Shown: positions 7,400 through 16,204 of the stretch, piece by piece
How the letters are laid out: each line of letters starts with the position of its first letter
Position numbering within the stretch: the first letter of the stretch is position 1
Assembly (NCBI RefSeq): GCF_900095735.1
Contig: NZ_FNLO01000001.1
Location: 194,837 to 258,836, forward strand
Source of the DNA: Chitinasiproducens palmae
GTDB taxonomy: Bacteria > Pseudomonadota > Gammaproteobacteria > Burkholderiales > Burkholderiaceae
Direction of reading: 5' to 3'
Length of the DNA: 64,000 nucleotides
The notes under the pieces: model-generated
The model's input: the letters and a program-made list of their open reading frames with translations, nothing else
What the model was told of the DNA's origin: nothing
The model's database searches: none
Translations under genes and position numbers: made by a program

Positions 7400-8791
7400 T
7401 CACGGAGCGACGGGCAGCGCGCGCTTGTGATGCGTGCCTTCGTAGAAGCGCATGATGGTCCGGTAGATCGTGTCGGGGGTCGACTTGCCTTCGAGGAAGT
7501 CGTCGATCTGCGCGTAGGTCACGCCATAGGCATCCTCGTCGGGCCGCTGCGGTGTCAGCGTTTCCAGATCCGCGGTCGGCACCTTCAGCGACAGCGCTTC
7601 GGAGGCGCCCAACGCTTCGGCCAGCGCTCGCACCCTACGTTTGTTCAGGCCGGCGAGCGGCGTGATGTCCGCCGCGCCGTCGCCGAACTTGGTGAAGAAG
7701 CCCATCAACGCCTCTGCGGCGTGATCGGTGCCGATCACCAGACCGCCGACTGCACCGGCAATCGCATACTGCGCAATCATCCGCTCGCGCGCCTAGATGT
7801 TGCCGAGCACGAAATCCGCGTGCGCGTCGTCCTTGAACGCCACCTTGGCCTCGCGCAGCGACGCCAGCATCGCGTCCGATGCGGGCTTCACGTTGACCGT
7901 CAAGATCTCGTCGGCGCGAATGAATGCCAGCGCGCGCTGCGCATCGGCTTCGTCCGCCTGGGCGCCGTACGGCAGCCGGACCGCGTAGAAGCGCGCGGCG
8001 TGACCCTGTTGCCGGGCGCGCTCGCAGGCAAGCTGCGCCAGCCGCCCGGCCGTCGTGGAATCGACGCCGCCGCTGATGCCAAGCACATACGCGTGCTGGT
8101 TTGCCTTGAGCAGGTAGTCGCGGAGGAAGTCGATTCGGTGTGCCACTTCCTCTGCTGCATCGAACTCCCGGCTGACACCCAGCTCGGCGATGATGCGCGA
8201 TTGTTGCGCCCGTTGCTTGGCATCGGCGGCCGCGGTTTCGCGGCTTGCGCTGGTCGTGCTGGTCGTGCTGGTCGCGCTGGCTGCCTCGCTGCGTGCGCGG
8301 CGATGGTACTGCTCGATACGCGCAAGACCGTAGCGGGCGGCGGCGTGGCGGATCTCGTTGCGTTCGCCATCGAAGCGGGTGGTCTCGCTGAAGACGCGCG
8401 GCAGTCCGCTGGCGCTGTCGCGAATGGCCCAGGCAAAACATTGCGTGCCGGCCGGCGGACCCTCGCCGTCGGGCGGGGCTTCCGCCAGGCCAGTGTTGGC
8501 GACGGCGATTTGCGCATCGGTGCGTGAAAGCGCGCCTTCGGCCATCTCGCGGGCGACTTCCTCACTGGTCAGGCCATAGCGTTCGATGGTCAGGTGCGAG
8601 ACGCCTGCGACGTCACGCTTGACGTCGGGAGAGTAGGTGACGAGTGCGCCCTCGAACCATTGCCCACTGCCGGACAAATCGCCGATGAGTGCCGCCATCA
8701 GACCGGCGGTGCATGACTCGACAGTGACCAGCCGTAGCGAATTGTCGGTCATGAAGCGCGCCAGACCGCGCAGATCGAGTGCTTCGGACAT
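7400..8791 (-). pseudogene. nadE: CinA-C (NMN deamidase) fused to NAD synthetase NadE, interrupted by an in-frame amber stop
   Basis: The 463-codon gene starts at ATG 8791 after a GAGGAGGAG ribosome site. Residues about 10-165 are a CinA C-terminal/PncC-like domain with the catalytic ESCTAG (25-30). A Ser/Thr/Ala linker follows, then ammonia-dependent NAD synthetase: ATP-PPase loop GISGGVDST (238-246), AVRLPYGAQADE, and after the break [23 protein letters not shown] and [10 protein letters not shown]. Codon 333 (7793-7795) is TAG exactly where NadE has the Lys of its GN-x-KARERM motif. The frame continues intact to the normal end at 7400. One A-to-T change in AAG explains it. Products could be a 332-residue N-terminal part and perhaps an internal start (ATG 7780). 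It may be a recent pseudogene, a suppressed stop or a base-call error. Confidence 0.85.
8247..8282. repeat. 9-bp in-frame repeat, 4 units, in the CinA-NadE linker
   Basis: Four 9-bp units of the G[CT]GCTGGTC type encode the low-complexity Ser/Thr/Ala linker joining the two enzyme domains on the minus strand. Because the period is three codons, unit changes would alter linker length without a frameshift. Confidence 0.85.
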
Positions 8792-9178
8792 CGTCTCCTC
8801 CTCGTTTTGAGAACCATGCGGCCAGGGCCGCAATCAGGCACTTGCTGCACGTACCGTTCCCGCCGCCAGATCGCTGCCGGGTCGGCCGTCGCGAGCACAT
8901 GCCTTGGTTGCTCCTCGGTGGCAAGTTGTCGCCAGCCGTATCTTGTCGGTGCCTTCGACCGCCTTACGGGCTCGACTCTTGCAAAGCCGAAGGGACTGAG
9001 CGCGCGACGGTGCGGCAAGCGTGCTTGCAGCGCCGTTGCATTGCACTCGGTCGTCTTGCACTGCGGTTGTATTGCCAGGGCGGCCGCATATTGGAAGTCG
9101 TCTCGTCGGCCGCCGCTTTGCCGGCCAGCGGTTGCCCCTGCAGTGTCCTTCTCGATCGTTTACACGAGTGCGCCTCCA
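8792..9178. other. 387-bp divergent gap, no gene recognised
   Basis: The gap lies between the leftward cinA-nadE fusion and the rightward enolase-family gene. Open frames running in from the enolase gene lack family similarity and any ribosome site. No clear promoter, repeat or operator was recognised. Confidence 0.5.
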
Positions 9179-10279
9179 ATGCCGAATACCGTCCCAATCG
9201 ACGCACTGCGCGTATCCGCCTACCGCATCCCTTGCGATGCGCCGGAAGCGGATGGCACGCTGACGTGGCGCGCCACCACGCTGGTCGCTGTCGAACTGGA
9301 CGCGGGCGGCCACACCGGTGTCGGTTACTCGTATACCGATTCGTGCGTGGTGGGTCTGCTCAACGACACGCTGGCCGACGCGATACGCGCGCAGGATCCC
9401 CTTGCTCCTCAACGCGCTCACCGAGCCCTGCTTCACGCGGTACGCAATCTGGGTGGGAACGGTCTGGCCATGGACGCGCTCTCCGCCGTCGACTGTGCGC
9501 TGTGGGATCTGAAGGCGCGCCTGCTCGACGTACCGCTTTGTGTGTTGTTCGGTGCCGTGCGCGATGCGGTGCCGATCTATGGCAGTGGCGGTTTCACCAG
9601 TTACGACGATGGGCAATTGGCAAAGCAGCTCGCGGACTGGGTCGAGCGAGACGGCTGCCACGCCGTCAAGATGAAAATCGGCGCCGAGATCGGACGCGAT
9701 CCCGCGCGAGTTGCAATTGCGCGCCGCGCGATCGGCGACGCTGCACTGTTCGTCGATGCCAACGGCGCGCTGACACCGCGCACGGCACTGGCGTTCATCG
9801 AAACAGTGGCGCGGCATGACGTGCGCTGGTTCGAGGAGCCGGTCTCGTCCGATGACGCGTCCGGACTACGTCGGGTGCGCGATGGCATCGGCGCGCGCGG
9901 CCTAGCGGTGGACGTGGCGGCCGGCGAGTATGCAGCCACGCCGGAAGCGTTCCGCACGCTGCTGAGGACCGAGGCGGTCGACGTGCTGCAAGCCGATGCG
10001 ACTCGCTGTGGCGGGTTCACCGGTTTCCTCGCGGCGGCGGCGCAGGCCGACGCGGCCCACACCGATTTCTCGGCGCACTGCGCCCCCGCCTTGCACCTGC
10101 ACGTCGCGTGCGCGGCGCCTAGACTGCGCCACATCGAATGGTTCCATGACCATGTACGCGTGGAGGCGATGCTGTTCGACGGCGTACCGGTGCCGGCGGC
10201 CGGTGTCATCCGGCCGGATCTGAGCCGCGCGGGCAACGGCCTGACATTGCGCGCCGGGCTGGCCTGTCGCGTGGCCTAG
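9179..10279 (+). CDS. Mandelate racemase / muconate lactonizing enzyme family protein
   Basis: 366 residues of the enolase superfamily, which abstracts the alpha proton of a carboxylate using Mg2+. The mandelate-racemase subgroup residues are visible: the KMK pair, metal ligands Asp in VDANG, Glu in FEEPVSSDD and Glu in AGEYAATPE, then the Asp of QADATRCGG and the His of SAHCAP forming the His-Asp dyad. Both a Lys and a His-Asp base are therefore present, as in racemases and sugar-acid dehydratases. The ATG at 9179 starts the family N-terminus; there is no strong ribosome site, and the frame is open upstream to 8807. The substrate is unknown. Confidence 0.88.
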   Translation: MPNTVPIDALRVSAYRIPCDAPEADGTLTWRATTLVAVELDAGGHTGVGYSYTDSCVVGLLNDTLADAIRAQDPLAPQRAHRALLHAVRNLGGNGLAMDALSAVDCALWDLKARLLDVPLCVLFGAVRDAVPIYGSGGFTSYDDGQLAKQLADWVERDGCHAVKMKIGAEIGRDPARVAIARRAIGDAALFVDANGALTPRTALAFIETVARHDVRWFEEPVSSDDASGLRRVRDGIGARGLAVDVAAGEYAATPEAFRTLLRTEAVDVLQADATRCGGFTGFLAAAAQADAAHTDFSAHCAPALHLHVACAAPRLRHIEWFHDHVRVEAMLFDGVPVPAAGVIRPDLSRAGNGLTLRAGLACRVA

Positions 10280-10310
10280 CGTCGAATATCGAAAAGGAGA
10301 GCCGCAGGCG

Positions 10311-11354
10311 ATGACAAGCAACAGAAGTTTGATGTGGATCGCGACGGGCGCGGCTGCCGCCATGGGAGGCGTTGCCATACTCTGGCAGGACGCGCGGTAT
10401 CGCCGCGGTCTGCCGCGCGGTGACACGGCGCTGGTCGACGCGGCACGCAAGCTCAACCGCAGCGCCGGTGTGCTGGCCACAGCGGTGCTCGCCGACAGCG
10501 GGATGGAACACCTGCGCGGCGATTTCGAACGACCGGCGATGTACGCGCCGCTGGTTGCCGCGGCGCTGTCGCTGCTGGCGAGCGGCCATGGCGTGGCCGA
10601 CCGCCGCCGCGAAGCGCATTGGCTGCGCGACCCGGCGTATCTGCTTGCCGCCGTGACCGGCCTGGCGGGAACCGGCTTTCACCTGTACAACGTCGGCAAG
10701 CGCCCCGGCGGCTACAGCTGGGAGAACCTGTTCTACGCGGCGCCGATCGGCGCGCCGTCCGCGCTGGTGTTGTCCGGCATGCTCGGCGTGCTGGCCGAAC
10801 GGGTGCGTGATGCGGCGCCGCAGCCAGCGCCGCACGTGTTGGGCGTCAGCGCCGCCGACGCGGTGGCGGCGCTCGCGGCAGGCGGCCTGCTGGGGACTGC
10901 CGCGGAGGCGGCACTGCTGCATTTCAGGGGTGCGTTCCAGCATCCGGCAATGTATCTCCCGGTGGCCGCGCCGCCGCTTGCCGCGCTCATGTTGGCCGCC
11001 GCCGCTGTTCTGGACGATCGGACGCCGCGCTTGCGCTGGTGGTCGCGCGTGACGCTCCGCTTCACGGCGTTGCTCGGTTTCGCCGGCAGCGCGTTCCACG
11101 CCAACGGCATTGCCCGCAGCATGGGTGGCTGGTCGAATTGGCGGCAGAACCTGCTGGCCGGGCCGCCGCTGCCCGCGCCGCCGAGTTTCACCGGTCTGGC
11201 GATGGCGGGACTTGCCGCGCACGAGTTGCTGCGCGAACGCAGCACCCGGGGCGACGCGCACGGACGGCAGGCGCTGACCGATCGCGCGGCGGCGCGTGCC
11301 TTCGCGCCTTTTTCGCGATGGCGCGGCGCGCGCCGCGATGGAGCGGCGACATGA
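10311..11354 (+). CDS. Polytopic membrane protein preceding a GMC dehydrogenase
   Basis: 347 residues with a good AAGGAG site. At least eight hydrophobic segments alternate with short loops. The two halves look internally related: each has a WxxxxLxFxG- or TGFHLYN-like block followed by a Gly/Pro-rich loop (GTGFHLYNVGKRPGGYSWENL near 120-140 and GSAFHANGIARSMGGWSNW near 260-280), suggesting duplication. His and Arg residues at the membrane faces could bind cofactor, but no named family is recognised. Its stop overlaps the next start by ATGA, so it belongs with the gluconate-dehydrogenase-like gamma subunit and flavoprotein and may anchor them or accept their electrons. Confidence 0.75.
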   Translation: MTSNRSLMWIATGAAAAMGGVAILWQDARYRRGLPRGDTALVDAARKLNRSAGVLATAVLADSGMEHLRGDFERPAMYAPLVAAALSLLASGHGVADRRREAHWLRDPAYLLAAVTGLAGTGFHLYNVGKRPGGYSWENLFYAAPIGAPSALVLSGMLGVLAERVRDAAPQPAPHVLGVSAADAVAALAAGGLLGTAAEAALLHFRGAFQHPAMYLPVAAPPLAALMLAAAAVLDDRTPRLRWWSRVTLRFTALLGFAGSAFHANGIARSMGGWSNWRQNLLAGPPLPAPPSFTGLAMAGLAAHELLRERSTRGDAHGRQALTDRAAARAFAPFSRWRGARRDGAAT

Positions 11355-12013
11355 GCGAACGGATCCGCCGTTACCCCGGCTATGACGTGATGAGCAAGCG
11401 AGACGGTCCGTCGTGGAACGACGCGACGCGTCACGCCATCGACGCGCGCCGCGCGCCGGTGCGTGGCCCACGCCTGTTGACGCAGGAGCAGTGGCAGGTG
11501 CTGTGCGCCGCATGCGCCCGCATCGTCCCCCAGCCGACCGACCGTCCGCCGGTGCCGCTGCCGGACCTGGTCGAAGGGCGACTGTTCGAGCGCGGTAGCG
11601 ACGGCTATCGCGACGCGCGCCTGCCCGCGCCGCTCGACGCCTATCGGCTCGGCTTGGACGCGCTCGACGTCGCTGCCCGCGAACGCCATGACAGCGGTTT
11701 TGCGGCGCTGGGCGGCGCGGCGCAGGATGCGTTGTTACAGGCTGCGCAGGACGGCGCGCTGGACGGCCCGGCGTGGAAAGGCATGCCGTCGGCGCTGTTC
11801 TTCTCCGAGCGCTTGGTGCACGACATCACCAGCGCGTATTACGCCGATCCGGTCGCATGGAACGAGATCGGTTTCGGCGGTCCGGCCAGCCCGCGCGGCT
11901 ACGTGCGGATGAACTTCAACAAGCGCGACGCATGGGAAGCCGCCGAAGCAAGCGACGCGTCCGACAGCGCCGATGCACGGCGCATCGAGGAGAAGAATCG
12001 ACGTGTCCGATAA
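11351..12013 (+). CDS. Gluconate 2-dehydrogenase subunit 3 (gamma)-like protein
   Basis: 220 residues. The middle part (LTQEQWQVLCAACARIVPQ near 44-62, later LVHDITSAYYADPVAWNEIGFGGPA) is characteristic of the small subunit that escorts membrane-bound GMC dehydrogenases. It overlaps the upstream membrane-protein gene by 4 bp and the downstream flavoprotein start by about 11 bp, so the three genes form a tight operon. No twin-arginine signal is visible at the chosen start, unlike many gamma subunits. If the complex is periplasmic, export must come from another subunit or another start. Confidence 0.82.
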   Translation: MSERIRRYPGYDVMSKRDGPSWNDATRHAIDARRAPVRGPRLLTQEQWQVLCAACARIVPQPTDRPPVPLPDLVEGRLFERGSDGYRDARLPAPLDAYRLGLDALDVAARERHDSGFAALGGAAQDALLQAAQDGALDGPAWKGMPSALFFSERLVHDITSAYYADPVAWNEIGFGGPASPRGYVRMNFNKRDAWEAAEASDASDSADARRIEEKNRRVR

Positions 12014-13661
12014 TCCGTTTCTCGACGCTCTGGAAAAACCGCGCGGCGTCGACGGCCGCGCACCTGACGTGTTCCGCGCTGGCGGCTGGGTGCCGATGCG
12101 TGAATACCCGGACGACGAGACGGTCGATTTCGCGATCGTCGGTACCGGGGCGGGTGGCGGCACGCTGGCCTGCAAGCTGGCCGAAGCGGGCTTCCGCGTG
12201 GTCGCCTTCGACGCCGGTGCGTGGTGGCGGCCGACCGAGGAATTTGCGTCGGACGAGTCGCATCAGCAGAAGCTGTTCTGGAACGACGAACGCATCTGCG
12301 ATGGCGACGATCCGCTGAAGCTCGGCAGCAATAACAGCGGCAGGGCGGTGGGCGGCAGCACCGTGCATTTTGCGATGGTGTCGCTGCGCTTCCGCCCCGA
12401 GTGGTTCAAGGCGCGGTCGCTGCTCGGTTACGGCGCGGACTGGCCGATCGACTGGCGCGAGATGTGGTCGTACTACAAGCAGGTCGAACAGGCCTTGAAG
12501 ATTGCCGGCCCGGTGCGCTATCCGTGGGGACCGAAGCGTCCGCGCTATCCATACCGCGCGCACGAAGTGAACGCCGCGGGACTCGTGCTGGCACGGGCGG
12601 CGGAGGCAATGGGCGTGGCCTGGGCACCGACGCCGTTGGCAACAGTGTCCGCGCCGCGCGAGGACGCGCCACCCTGCGTCTATCGCGGCTTCTGCGTGAC
12701 CGGCTGCGCGACGAATGCCAAGCAGAGTGCGCTGGTCACCTGGATCCCGCGTGCGCTGGCCGCGGGCGCCGAAGTACGCGACTTGGCGATGGTCGGACGT
12801 ATCGAGACAGGCAGCGACGGGCGTGCCACCGGCCTGCACTATCATCGCGGCGGCAAGTGGCGTTTCCAGCGTGCGCGCAACGTGGTGGTTGCGGGCTACG
12901 CAATCGAAACGCCGCGCCTGCTGTTGAATTCGGCGAGCGCCCGTCATCCCGACGGATTGGCCAACAGCAACGGGCTGGTCGGCCGCTACCTGATGGTGCA
13001 GACCAATCACGCCGCATGGGGCAGCATGCGCGACGAGATTCGCTGGTACAAGGGGCCGCCGTCGCTGGCCTTGTGCGAACACTGGAATTACGAGGATCGC
13101 GGCAAGGATTTCTTCGGCGGCTACAGCTTCATGAGCCAGGGTCCGTTGCCGGGTGCCTGGGCGGAAACGCAGACCGGCAACCGCAAGCTGTGGGGCCGGG
13201 CACTTGTCGATGCGATGACCGACTACAACCATCAAGCCGGCCTCAAGATGGTTGGCGAGACGATGCCGCAGGCCGACAACCGCGTGACCCTCGCGGACGA
13301 GCGCGATGCCTATGGCCTGCCGGTCGCGCGCGTGACGTGGTCGATGTGCGACAACGACCGGCGCATGGTGGCCCACGCGCTGCGCTTCATGAGCGATGGA
13401 CTCGCTGCCGCCGGCGGCAGCGATATCTGGTGCGAGACGGACAACACGTGCCACTTGAACGGGACCGCGCGCATGGGCAGCGATCCGCGCGAAAGCGTGG
13501 TGAACGCCGATTGCCGCAGCTGGGACATCCCGAATCTCTGGATCTGCGACGGATCGGTGTTCCCAACGGTGGGGGGCGTCAACCCCTCGCTCACGATCCA
13601 GGCGCTGGCGTGCCGCACCGCCGACCGGATCCGGGTCCTGGCCGCGCGCAACGAACTGTAG
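12003..13661 (+). CDS. GMC-family flavoprotein dehydrogenase (gluconate/polyol dehydrogenase large subunit type)
   Basis: 552 residues from GTG 12003, which has GAGGAG upstream. The FAD dinucleotide motif is VGTGAGGGTLACKLAEAG with an acidic strand-2 end (FDAG). GRAVGGSTVHF is the GMC signature. A Cys-containing loop (FCVTGCATNAKQSA) and the C-terminal catalytic and FAD-closing motifs (CHLNGTARMGSDP, PTVGGVNPSLTIQALACRTADRI) follow. The His in CHLNGT is the active-site base. Such enzymes oxidise sugar acids or polyols and pass electrons to a c-type cytochrome. No cytochrome gene follows, but a tri-haem cytochrome c is encoded at 20511-21995. Confidence 0.9.
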   Translation: MSDNPFLDALEKPRGVDGRAPDVFRAGGWVPMREYPDDETVDFAIVGTGAGGGTLACKLAEAGFRVVAFDAGAWWRPTEEFASDESHQQKLFWNDERICDGDDPLKLGSNNSGRAVGGSTVHFAMVSLRFRPEWFKARSLLGYGADWPIDWREMWSYYKQVEQALKIAGPVRYPWGPKRPRYPYRAHEVNAAGLVLARAAEAMGVAWAPTPLATVSAPREDAPPCVYRGFCVTGCATNAKQSALVTWIPRALAAGAEVRDLAMVGRIETGSDGRATGLHYHRGGKWRFQRARNVVVAGYAIETPRLLLNSASARHPDGLANSNGLVGRYLMVQTNHAAWGSMRDEIRWYKGPPSLALCEHWNYEDRGKDFFGGYSFMSQGPLPGAWAETQTGNRKLWGRALVDAMTDYNHQAGLKMVGETMPQADNRVTLADERDAYGLPVARVTWSMCDNDRRMVAHALRFMSDGLAAAGGSDIWCETDNTCHLNGTARMGSDPRESVVNADCRSWDIPNLWICDGSVFPTVGGVNPSLTIQALACRTADRIRVLAARNEL

Positions 13662-13870
13662 CGGACAACGAGGCGACGGCCTTACGTGCGGCGCACGACG
13701 CAGATGGGCGCTGCGCTGGCACGGCCGGTGCCGCGCGGACGAGGTGCGCACCGTGGCGCAATGCGGTCGGACGATTGAAACAGGGCTCGGGTAAGTCCGG
13801 TTGTCGAGCGGGACCGTCGCTTGCAATACGCTGGTAAAAGGCGTCGCACGTACGGAAGCGGAGGCAGGGG

Positions 13871-14863
13871 ATGATTCTCTCGATCGGCAGCATCAACGCG
13901 GACTTCCAGATGCGGGTGGACGCAACGCCGGGTGGCGCCGATACGCTGCTGGCGCGTGACTTCATCCGCTCGTCCGGCGGCAAGGCTGCGAATACCGCTT
14001 ACATCGGGCGCCGATATGGTCACGTGTCGCGTCTGTTCGGCAGAGTCGGCGATGACGATCTGGCAGGGCAGGCGTTGTCGCCGCTTGCGGCAATCGGCGT
14101 CGACCTCGCCGGCGTTGGACGCGCAACCGGCGTCGCGACTGCAGTGTCGATGATCGAGGTCGCAACCGACGGTTCGAAGCACGCCGCCCTTGCGCTGAAC
14201 GCAAACGACACGTGGGACGAGACTTCGCTGGCGGTGTTGCGCGGGAATCTGGACGAGGCGATGCAGGCCGGCGCCGCGGTTCTCGTGCTCGATTTCGAGA
14301 TCGCACCGCGCGCGGTCTCGGCCGTGCTGGACGTGTATCGCCGCCGACGCGACAACGGGCATCGCCTGGTGCTCGATGCCTCGCCGACGCAAAGACTGTC
14401 CGGGCCGGTCCTCGACTATGCGCTGCGCGGTGCCGACGCGATTGCCGTGAACGAAGAAGCCTTGGCCACGCTGACCGGTTTCCGCGGCCGCGACATGCGA
14501 AGCATGAGCGCTGCGGCCCGGGCACTGCGCGCGCGTGGGGTGCGGCTTGCCTGCATCAAGCGCGCCGACGGCGGCTGCATCGCGCAGTTCGACGATGGCG
14601 CGAACGGACGGGTGCGCACCCTGTGTGTTCCGGCGGCATCCGTGACCGAGGTCGACCGCACCGGCGCCGACGACGCGTTTGCAGGCGTGCTCGCGGTGGC
14701 GCTCCACGAGCGCCTCGACGCCGACGAAGCCGTAATCCTGGCTACGGCGGCATCACGGCACGCCGTCACTGTCTACGGTTCGCAGGCCAGCTATGTGGAT
14801 CGTGCGGCGCTCGCGCCGCTTGTCGAGCGGTTGCGGCGCAACGCTTACGATCTTGATGGGTAA
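13871..14863 (+). CDS. PfkB/ribokinase-family sugar kinase
   Basis: 330 residues. The N-terminal GSINADFQMRVD and SSGGKAANTA blocks are the PfkB substrate-binding region. ALNANDTW and VNEEALATLTG precede the second signature near the C-terminus. That signature reads DRTGADDAFAGVL, where the family consensus is D-T-x-G-A-G-D: the catalytic Asp is kept but the second Gly of the anion hole is Asp. The protein should phosphorylate a sugar or nucleoside with ATP, but this change could reduce or alter activity. It is on the same strand as the GMC cluster, 209 bp away, probably in a separate unit. Confidence 0.88.
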   Translation: MILSIGSINADFQMRVDATPGGADTLLARDFIRSSGGKAANTAYIGRRYGHVSRLFGRVGDDDLAGQALSPLAAIGVDLAGVGRATGVATAVSMIEVATDGSKHAALALNANDTWDETSLAVLRGNLDEAMQAGAAVLVLDFEIAPRAVSAVLDVYRRRRDNGHRLVLDASPTQRLSGPVLDYALRGADAIAVNEEALATLTGFRGRDMRSMSAAARALRARGVRLACIKRADGGCIAQFDDGANGRVRTLCVPAASVTEVDRTGADDAFAGVLAVALHERLDADEAVILATAASRHAVTVYGSQASYVDRAALAPLVERLRRNAYDLDG

Positions 14864-15308
14864 GTGTGCCGAGTGAGCGTGCTGAGGGAGTGTCATGAGT
14901 GAGCGTGATGCGTGAGCGGCGCCCCCGCTCTGATGCGGTCAAGTTGACCGCAGCGACGCAGCCGCCGACCGGACCCGGCGCGTGCGCCGGGCGCTTACCG
15001 GCACGGCACGAGCGCAGTGACAGCGGCGTGCGTCGAGCAGGTGGCCACGCATGCGGGCCTCCGCTTCCAACGCAAGCAGGCGGGAGGCGACGGCACCGCG
15101 ACGGTGGCAGACGGTAACGCGTCGCGGCATGACGCACGGCGGTGAGCAACCGAGCACCAGCACATCGCGATGTGTTGGTGCTCTCCCGCCGCAACAGGCC
15201 ACGCCGAGGCTGCGTCGTGGCCCGGGGACGCCCGGCCTGCCGGCCATGCGCGTCCGACAGTGTGGGTCGGTACGCGGCCCACACGCGCCGCCGGCGCAGG
15301 CTGGCGCG
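14864..15308. other. 445-bp gap without a recognised gene
   Basis: Lies between the kinase (+) and the convergent PRC-barrel gene (-). Several short frames are open on both strands, but all are Arg/Ala-rich GC shadows without ribosome sites. The one clear element is the 32-bp inverted repeat at 15152-15183. A GAGTGAGCGTG-type word is repeated imperfectly just after the kinase stop. Confidence 0.6.
15152..15183. repeat. 32-bp near-perfect inverted repeat
   Basis: Two 16-nt arms (starting GAGCACCA and ending TGGTGCTC) pair with a single G/T mismatch, which is a wobble in RNA, around a CGCG centre. It sits between convergent genes. It could be a bidirectional terminator-like hairpin or a dimeric protein site. 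No T-tract follows on either strand. Confidence 0.7.
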
Positions 15309-15854
15309 TCAGAACGCGCCCGGCACGTTGCGGTTGGTCGGCGACAGCGGATCCGCCGTTATCGAATCGCGCGGCAGCGGCTCGGTGCGGAGCGGATCGA
15401 TATCGGTGTCGCTGACTCGGCGGTCCCAGTAGGGATCGGTCTTGTAATAGTCGTGCACTTCAGTGGCCCACTGCGTGTCCGCCATTGTCGGCCAGTTGTC
15501 CTTGTCGAAGCCCGGCGCGGCGCGCACGGCTTCGCTGCTTACATTCACGTGGAAGCATTTGCGGTCCGTGTCGAGCGTCAGCGCCTGCCATGGAATCGCC
15601 AGCAGCTTGTCGCCGATGCCGAGGAAGCCGCCACTCGACAGCACTGCGTACGCAATCCGTCCGCTGCCGACATCAAGCATGATGTCCTTGATGCTGCCGA
15701 CGTCGTCGCCGTCCGCGCTGATTACGGTATTGCCCTGTAGGGAATCCGCCGCCATCACCCAGGGTCCCGGACCGTCGGCGGTTGCGCTGCCCTTGCCAAT
15801 GATCGTCGCACCTTCGCCGGTCGTGCGGTTCAGCGGATCGTTCGTGGTCTGCAT
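15309..15854 (-). CDS. PRC-barrel domain protein
   Basis: 181 residues with an AAGGAG site. Residues about 33-105 form a PRC-barrel: VMAADSLQGNTVISADGDDVGSIKDIMLDVGSGRI-type strands, then LAIPWQALTLD. The tail is hydrophilic with Trp/Tyr and acidic residues. Stand-alone PRC-barrel proteins of this size are common in Burkholderiales and are linked to stress or envelope functions, but the exact role is unknown. There is no signal peptide or membrane segment. Confidence 0.85.
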   Translation of the reverse strand: MQTTNDPLNRTTGEGATIIGKGSATADGPGPWVMAADSLQGNTVISADGDDVGSIKDIMLDVGSGRIAYAVLSSGGFLGIGDKLLAIPWQALTLDTDRKCFHVNVSSEAVRAAPGFDKDNWPTMADTQWATEVHDYYKTDPYWDRRVSDTDIDPLRTEPLPRDSITADPLSPTNRNVPGAF

Positions 15855-16204
15855 GATTGCTCTCCTTGCTCTGGTTGCGGGCCGACGCCGAGCGTCGGAA
15901 TCGACGTGCTACACAAACGAGGATGCAACGCGTGTTCCCGCTCAATCGTGTCGGGTCGCCCTGTCGACTGGTCCTCATGGCGCAAGCGCCGTGGCAAGTT
16001 TTGTAAGGTACGGCGCCAGCGTGAGCCGCAGATTCGGGGCGTCTCGATGCCGTGACCGCGACGCCTGAGCGAGCGTCCAGGAATTTTGCTATTACTGCTG
16101 TAGCAGCTACCGACTTCTTCCTTCACATATTGCGCACAGTGCCATTTCTTCGCTCCGCTCCCCGGCCCTTGTGTGCGTTCGCAATCGGCCGCGCGATAGG
16201 GACC

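Noticed and set aside
16052-16204. N-terminal extension of oxidase subunit II from GTG 16052
   Set aside because: There is no ribosome site and no family similarity; kept only as an alternative start.
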